The notes beneath the pieces were generated by a model that was given only the letters and a program-made list of their open reading frames with translations, was not told the origin of the DNA and ran no database searches. This document shows, one piece after another, positions 59,441 to 64,000 of a stretch of DNA of 64,000 nt. Numbering within the stretch: position 1 is the stretch's first letter; the number at the start of each line of letters is the position of its first letter. Source of the DNA: an uncultured Emticicia sp. (GTDB lineage Bacteria; Bacteroidota; Bacteroidia; Cytophagales; Spirosomataceae); NCBI RefSeq assembly GCF_937903345.1, contig NZ_CALCZQ010000031.1, positions 248,001-312,000 of the forward strand, read 5' to 3'. Made by a program: the position numbers and the translations under genes.

Positions 59441-61243
59441 ATGTATAAAGATACCGCATTCGGCCCTACCAAAACCAATAAAAAACAACTCGAAAATGAC
59501 GTTGTTCATTTCAAAAATGAGCAATTATTGTCAAATTTTCCTACAAAAATCACTGATAAATTAGTGCATTGGGCAAATACAAAACCTGACCATACTTTTA
59601 TCGGTAGAAGAAATCCAACTACGAGAGATTGGCATAAATTATCTTATGCCGAAACCCTCGAAAAAGTGAAAAGTATTGCTCAGTATTTATTAAATCTCGA
59701 ATTTACATCTGATGAAACTATTGTAATTTTATCAGAAAATAGCCTCGAACATGCACTTTTGGCCTTGGCTTCGGTGCATATTGGTATTACTTATACTTCG
59801 ATTTCACCGCCGTATTCATTAGTTTCTGATGATTTTGGTAAACTCAGCCATTGTCTCGAACTGATGACTCCGAAAGTCATTTTTGCTCAAAGTGGCAAGG
59901 TTTATCAAAAAGCAATAGAACTTTCAAAAATACTTTTCCTTGAAGCCACTATCATTACTGTTGATGGAGAAAATGGGATTTATTTTCAAGAAATGCTCAA
60001 TACGAAAGCTACAGCCGATGTTGATGCTGCCGCAGCGAAAGTAAATGCTGATACGATTGCCAAAGTTTTATTTACTTCTGGCTCAACGGGCTTGCCTAAG
60101 GGCGTAATGAATCATCAGGGAATGTGGTGTGCCAATCTACAGCAGATTACGCAGGTACTTCCGTTTATGCAACAACAATCGCCTGTTTTTATAGATTGGC
60201 TTCCGTGGAATCATACTTTTGGCAGTAATCATAATTTCGGATTGGCTCTTTACAATGGTGGAACAATTTTGATTGATGATGGAAAACCTACGCCCAAAGG
60301 CATCGAAGAAACTGTTCAGAATCTCCGAGAAATTTCGCCAACTGCTTATTTCAATGTGCCAAAAGGTTTCGAAATGTTGATTCCATATCTTGAAAAAGAA
60401 CCTGTTTTACGCGAAAATTTCTTCAAAAATCTTAATATTTTGTTTTATGCTGGTGCGAGTTTGGCTCAGCCAGTTTGGAATCGTTTGGAAGAATTGGCAG
60501 TAGAAACGATTGGTGTAAAAATACCGATAATTACGGGATTGGGCTGTACTGAATCGGGGCCATCTGCTATGTTTGCTAATTGGGGCGGTGCATTTTCTGG
60601 ACTTTTGGGGGTGCCTGTTGCCGGAATGGATGTAAAACTCGTACCCAATGGCGATAAATTGGAGGCTCGCTACAAAGCACCCAACGTTACGAAAGGTTAC
60701 TGGCGAAACGACGAAGACACCAAAAAAGCTTTCGATGAAGATGGTTATTATAAAACGGGTGATGCTGTAAAATTTTTAGATGAAAACAATCCCGATAAAG
60801 GTTTGGTTTTTGATGGAAGAATTGCGGAAGATTTCAAACTCTCGACAGGAACTTGGGTAAATGTGGGCGTTTTGAAGGCGAAAGTTATTTCGAAAGGCTC
60901 TCCAATTATTCAAGATGTGGTGCTGGCAGGTTTAGACAAGGAATATATTGGAGCAATTTTATTTTTAAATGCGGATGCTTGCCGAGAATTAGCTAATTTG
61001 GGTTCCGAAATTTCGAACGAAGAGGCATATTTGAATGTGGAAGTAGAAACGTTTTTAAATGATTGGTTGGCGGAGTTCAATATAACTTCAACGGGAAGCT
61101 CCACCAAAATAAAAAAATATGTAATTGCAATAGAAGCTCCTTCAATTGATCTAGGTGAAATAACCGATAAAGGTTCTTTAAATCAGAGAGCAGTTTTAAA
61201 ACATCGAAGTCATTTGGTAAATGAAATGTTTAGCGATAAATAG
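59441..61243 (+). CDS. Acyl/aryl-CoA ligase, feruloyl-CoA synthetase-like
   Basis: A 600-residue AMP-forming ligase of the ANL superfamily that activates a carboxylic acid to its CoA thioester. Motifs are VLFTSGSTGLPKGVMNHQGM (P-loop), FIDWLPWNHTFGSNHNFGL (a motif characteristic of the feruloyl-CoA synthetase group), GLGCTESGPSAMF and YKTGDAVKFLDENNP. The catalytic Lys region at the C-terminus (TSTGSSTKIKKYVI) is present. Length suits the aromatic-acid members. The gene sits in a co-directional run with crotonase, SDR and monooxygenase genes. Confidence 0.9.
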   Translation: MYKDTAFGPTKTNKKQLENDVVHFKNEQLLSNFPTKITDKLVHWANTKPDHTFIGRRNPTTRDWHKLSYAETLEKVKSIAQYLLNLEFTSDETIVILSENSLEHALLALASVHIGITYTSISPPYSLVSDDFGKLSHCLELMTPKVIFAQSGKVYQKAIELSKILFLEATIITVDGENGIYFQEMLNTKATADVDAAAAKVNADTIAKVLFTSGSTGLPKGVMNHQGMWCANLQQITQVLPFMQQQSPVFIDWLPWNHTFGSNHNFGLALYNGGTILIDDGKPTPKGIEETVQNLREISPTAYFNVPKGFEMLIPYLEKEPVLRENFFKNLNILFYAGASLAQPVWNRLEELAVETIGVKIPIITGLGCTESGPSAMFANWGGAFSGLLGVPVAGMDVKLVPNGDKLEARYKAPNVTKGYWRNDEDTKKAFDEDGYYKTGDAVKFLDENNPDKGLVFDGRIAEDFKLSTGTWVNVGVLKAKVISKGSPIIQDVVLAGLDKEYIGAILFLNADACRELANLGSEISNEEAYLNVEVETFLNDWLAEFNITSTGSSTKIKKYVIAIEAPSIDLGEITDKGSLNQRAVLKHRSHLVNEMFSDK

Positions 61244-61302
61244 CGTTTTTTAAGAAAAGTATCCAACAATATTAATTCCCCTTTCGATGATTAGGGTGCT
61301 GT

Positions 61303-62070
61303 ATGAAAATAGAAAATAAAACATTCTTAGTTACTGGCGGAGCATCTGGCTTAGGTTTCGCAACTGCTAAAATGATAATTGAAAATGGAGGGAATGCCGT
61401 TTTACTCGATGTAAACGAAGATTCGGGAATAACTGCACAAGCCAATTTAGGGACACAATCAAAGTTTGTAAAAACTGATGTAACCAACGAAGGACAAGTG
61501 CTAAATGCTGTGAATCAATCTATTGAAACATTCAAGAGTATTGAAGGAATCATTAATTGTGCCGGAGTTGGCCCTGCCAAAAGAGTAGTTGGCAAAGACG
61601 GCCCGCATTCGCTTGATTTCTTTCATAAAGTAATCAACATAAACCTTATCGGCACTTTTAATACCCTTAGATTGGTAGCCGATAGAATGCAATACAATGA
61701 ACCAAATAACGAAGGAGAAAGAGGAATTGTAATTAATACTGCCTCGGTTGCTGCCTTTGATGGACAAATCGGACAGGCGGCTTACTCGGCCTCTAAGGGA
61801 GGAATTGTGGCTATGACCTTGCCAATTGCCCGTGAATTTGCTCGAATGAGTATCAGAGTAATGGCAATTGCACCAGGTATTTTTGAAACGCCTTTATTAG
61901 CAACATTGCCACAAGAAGCCCAAGACTCTCTGGGAAAGCAAGTGCCATTTCCTCCACGATTGGGCAGACCATCAGAGTTTGCCGCATTAGTAAAACAAAT
62001 TATTGAAAACACTATGCTCAACGGCGAAGTAATTCGCCTTGATGGAGCAATCAGAATGGGAGCGAAATAG
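61303..62070 (+). CDS. SDR-family oxidoreductase, 3-hydroxyacyl-CoA dehydrogenase-like
   Basis: A 255-residue short-chain dehydrogenase. The NAD site is VTGGASGLGFATAKMI, the catalytic Tyr/Lys are in AAYSASKGGIVAMT, and a preceding VINTASVAAFDG supplies the Ser. The sequence is closest in pattern to the type II 3-hydroxyacyl-CoA dehydrogenase (HSD17B10-like) group, with IAPGIFETPLLATLP and LNGEVIRLDGAIRMGAK near the end. Role: oxidation of a hydroxyacyl-CoA made by the neighbouring crotonase, if the cluster acts as one pathway. Start at ATG 61303. Confidence 0.9.
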   Translation: MKIENKTFLVTGGASGLGFATAKMIIENGGNAVLLDVNEDSGITAQANLGTQSKFVKTDVTNEGQVLNAVNQSIETFKSIEGIINCAGVGPAKRVVGKDGPHSLDFFHKVININLIGTFNTLRLVADRMQYNEPNNEGERGIVINTASVAAFDGQIGQAAYSASKGGIVAMTLPIAREFARMSIRVMAIAPGIFETPLLATLPQEAQDSLGKQVPFPPRLGRPSEFAALVKQIIENTMLNGEVIRLDGAIRMGAK

Positions 62071-62075
62071 TTTCC

Positions 62076-62593
62076 AATGACGAATTATTCGAATAACGAA
62101 TGTCAAACAGATTTTCGACAAAACAAACAATTTTTGATTTAAAAATACTTTTATCGATATCGAAAGCCTAAAAAAATAGATACAAAAATTGGGTGATTTC
62201 GGTAGTTTTACTTACAAGAAAGCTACCAAATGAGCATGAATTTAGGCCGTAAGAAATCAAATTGTTCGTTCTGCTCCATAAACTGCTGCAAATTATCGGG
62301 CAGCTTGCAGAGGAAAGTCTAGTCCAAATTTTATCAATAAATTAAAAATTGTTGAAGAAGAATTAGACGAAACTATGTTTTGGTTAGCATTCATAGTTGC
62401 TTTATTACCAGAAATTAGACAAGAAATTGTGCCAATTTATAAATAAGCTGATGAACTTTTAGCAATAACAGTTTCATCAATTAAAACAGCAAGAAAAAAA
62501 ATTAAAAGAAGTGACGAATTTTTCAAACCACTAAATACAAATAAATTTTAATTTTAAAAAATTCGTAACTCGTCATTCGAATAATTCGTCATT
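62076..62593. repeat. Inverted repeats flanking a pseudogene module
   Basis: AATGACGAATTATTCGAAT (62076-62094) and ATTCGAATAATTCGTCATT (62575-62593) are perfect 19-bp reverse complements, 480 bases apart, and enclose the four-helix-bundle pseudogene. Related ACGAATT repeats appear near 36085-36115. The span 62095-62200 shows no recognisable gene. Confidence 0.7.
62255..62551 (+). pseudogene. Four-helix-bundle (23S rRNA intervening sequence-type) protein, degraded
   Basis: One frame reads NQIVRSAP, stop, TAANYRAACRGKSSPNF, then LKIVEEELDETMFWLAFIV, LLPEIRQEIVPIYK, stop, ADELLAITVSSIKTARKK and a real stop at 62549-62551. The blocks YRAACRGKS, VEEELDETMFWL and (A)DELLAI are the hallmark of the four-helix-bundle protein family encoded in rRNA intervening sequences and widespread elsewhere. 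Two internal stops and the missing N-terminus mean it is not functional. The rest of the frame is otherwise intact, suggesting decay is recent. The N-terminal portion upstream of 62255 is unrecognisable. Confidence 0.75.
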
Positions 62594-62600
62594 AAAAAAT

Positions 62601-63467
62601 ATGATAGATATAAATAAAATTACAGCCATAGACGTACACACGCACGCTGAGGTGTCGTGTTGCCAGCCGCATGATGATTTTCGTCCTGAATTGGATGAAG
62701 CATTTGCTAAATATTTTAAGTCGGACAAACGCCCAACCATTCAAGAAACAGCCGATTTTTATCGTGATAATAATTTGGCTTTTGTCATGTTTACCGTTGA
62801 TTCGGAACATAATGTTGGCAAACGTCGTATTCCGAATATCGAGGTGGCTGAGGCTGCTCTAAAAAACGATGATGTAATGATTGCCTTTGCGAGCATCGAC
62901 CCTCACAAAGGCCGAATGGGAGCCAGAGAAGCCCGTGATTTAATAGAAAATTATGGTGTAAAAGGCTTCAAATTTCATCCAACGGTACAAGGTTTTTATC
63001 CTTATGATAAAATGGCGTATCATCTTTACGAAGTGATAGCCGAATACAATTTACCGATGCTCTTTCATTCTGGGCATTCGGGTTTTGGCTCAGGTGTGCG
63101 TGGTGGAGGTGGTTTGCGTTTAGAATATTCAAATCCAATGCACCTTGATGACGTCGCAATTGATTTCCCTGACTGTCCAATTATAATTGCTCATCCTTCT
63201 TGGCCGTGGCAAGATGAAGCCCTTTCGGTAGCGATGCATAAGCCTAACGTTTACATAGATTTGAGTGGATGGTCGCCCAAATATTTTCCGAAACAGCTTA
63301 TTCAATATGCTAATACAATGCTCAAAAACAGGTTTCTTTTCGGAACTGATTTTCCATTAATTACTCCAGAGCGATGGATGAAAGATTTTGAAGAGGCAGG
63401 TTTCAAAGAAGAAGTAAGGCCCTTAATTCTGAAAGAAAATGCTATCAGAATGCTGGGATTGAAGTAA
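62601..63467 (+). CDS. Amidohydrolase-superfamily protein (ACMSD-like TIM barrel)
   Basis: A 288-residue metal-dependent hydrolase or decarboxylase. The metal site opens with AIDVHTHAEVSC (HxH), followed by MLFHSGHSGFGSG, PIIIAHPSWPWQDEALSV (His) and FLFGTDFPLITPERWM (Asp). This pattern matches the ACMSD/OHCU-type amidohydrolase 2 group, which decarboxylates or hydrolyses aromatic and ring-fission compounds. It follows the pseudogene module and precedes a ring monooxygenase gene, so a role in aromatic-compound degradation is plausible but inferred. ATG 62601 is directly after the repeat. Confidence 0.88.
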   Translation: MIDINKITAIDVHTHAEVSCCQPHDDFRPELDEAFAKYFKSDKRPTIQETADFYRDNNLAFVMFTVDSEHNVGKRRIPNIEVAEAALKNDDVMIAFASIDPHKGRMGAREARDLIENYGVKGFKFHPTVQGFYPYDKMAYHLYEVIAEYNLPMLFHSGHSGFGSGVRGGGGLRLEYSNPMHLDDVAIDFPDCPIIIAHPSWPWQDEALSVAMHKPNVYIDLSGWSPKYFPKQLIQYANTMLKNRFLFGTDFPLITPERWMKDFEEAGFKEEVRPLILKENAIRMLGLK

Positions 63468-63635
63468 ATGTGTAGAACACACAATTAAACTGCCACTTTC
63501 TGATTGTTTTTGCCTATTTATTTGCCTATTTTGCATAGTTAAATCAAGGTATAATGCAGAAATTTGTTTATTAGTTATAATTTTAAAATTGCGATAAATC
63601 TTTAAACTCTCATTTGGGGGCAGCTGCTATATTCA

Positions 63636-64000
63636 ATGAAAATTATTATTATCGGTGGTGGAATTGGTGGATTGACTACCGCATTGAGTCTTCATAAGGC
63701 TGGATTCGAGGTTAAAGTATTTGAATCAGTCAAAGAAATTAAACCTTTGGGTGTGGGTATTAACACACTTCCGCATAGTGTTCGTGTATTAGAAAATTTG
63801 GGTTTACAAGAAAAAATTGCTCAAAATGCTATCGAAACGAGCGATTTAGTCTATTTTAACAAATTCGGTCAACAATTTTGGACAGAACCACGTGGACGGT
63901 TTGCTGGATACAAATGGCCTCAATTTTCAGTGCATCGCGGTGTTTTGCAGCTGTTGCTTTTTGATGAAGTTGTTGGAATACTGGGCAAGGATGCAATAAG
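63636..64000 (+). CDS. FAD-dependent aromatic monooxygenase (partial, right edge)
   Basis: The first 121 residues of a single-component flavin monooxygenase are present; the gene runs off the right edge. The Rossmann FAD motif is MKIIIIGGGIGGLTTALSLH, followed by EVKVFESVKEIKPLGVGINT and LPHSVRVLENLGL. This N-terminus, with YFNKFGQQFWTEPRG and WPQFSVHRGVLQ, matches the group of aromatic hydroxylases that includes salicylate- and phenazine-type (PhzS-like) enzymes. The catalytic and substrate domains are not visible. It is the last gene of the catabolic run. Confidence 0.88.
   Translation, partial: MKIIIIGGGIGGLTTALSLHKAGFEVKVFESVKEIKPLGVGINTLPHSVRVLENLGLQEKIAQNAIETSDLVYFNKFGQQFWTEPRGRFAGYKWPQFSVHRGVLQLLLFDEVVGILGKDAI

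Noticed and set aside
1..64000. CRISPR arrays, tRNA and rRNA genes
   Set aside because: No regularly spaced repeats, cloverleaf-like sequences or rRNA signatures were seen by reading.

Overview
The window is AT-rich chromosomal DNA from a Bacteroidota bacterium, most likely of the order Cytophagales. The evidence is paired SusC/SusD genes, a TonB-dependent receptor with a DUF4249 lipoprotein, many lipoproteins with signal peptides ending in Cys, -7 boxes of the Bacteroidota type (TAnnTTTG), weak Shine-Dalgarno use, a eukaryote-type (GT3) glycogen synthase and a ComB homologue. No tRNA, rRNA or CRISPR array was seen. The genus cannot be fixed from the sequence alone.

Layout. (1) 1-16527, minus strand: a surface-uptake locus reading SusC, SusD, two ~1100-residue FG-GAP/ASPIC lipoproteins, a third FG-GAP lipoprotein with a haem c motif, then a second TonB-dependent receptor overlapping a DUF4249 lipoprotein that runs off the left edge. 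Hairpins separate several of these genes. (2) 16995-22919, plus strand: a large YdiJ-like FAD/Fe-S dehydrogenase, an esterase with an N-terminal glycan-binding-like domain, and an M17 aminopeptidase carrying an in-frame palindromic repeat insertion. (3) 22960-29391: an accessory island containing a TolC remnant, an OsmC-like protein, a small barrel-like protein, a metallo-beta-lactamase-fold gene broken by one stop codon, two tandem DJ-1/PfpI paralogues, an amine oxidase and a decayed IS3-type orfA. (4) 29392-35990, minus: housekeeping genes (recO, cytochrome oxidase subunit III, ispE, an alpha/beta hydrolase, a TIM-barrel isomerase-like protein, an RluA-type pseudouridine synthase, dxr). (5) 36218-42348: fructosamine kinase-like protein, sulfatase, LuxE-like protein, a small lipoprotein, dipeptide epimerase and ComB. 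(6) 42693-56007: atpA and atpG, two lipoproteins of unclear role, an EamA transporter, glycogen synthase, plsY, an M20 dipeptidase, murQ, a BatA-like VWA protein and a class C beta-lactamase-like hydrolase. (7) 56071-57378: rimO. (8) 57585-64000, plus: an apparent CoA-dependent catabolic cluster (AraC regulator, crotonase, acyl/aryl-CoA ligase, SDR, amidohydrolase, aromatic-ring flavin monooxygenase cut by the right edge), interrupted by a four-helix-bundle pseudogene flanked by inverted repeats.

How it works together. Region 1 looks like a polymer- or ligand-capture system in which SusCD imports the substrate and the FG-GAP lipoproteins bind it at the surface. Region 8 looks like activation of a carboxylic or aromatic acid to its CoA ester followed by side-chain beta-oxidation-like steps, with ring hydroxylation and a metal-dependent hydrolase or decarboxylase. 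Regions 4-7 are mostly core metabolism (MEP isoprenoid pathway, ATP synthase, phospholipid, glycogen, cell-wall recycling). Several families of intergenic inverted repeats punctuate the window. Where the longest reading frame begins at TTG or GTG far upstream, the start was moved to the first plausible ATG, usually the one giving a signal peptide or family-typical N-terminus.
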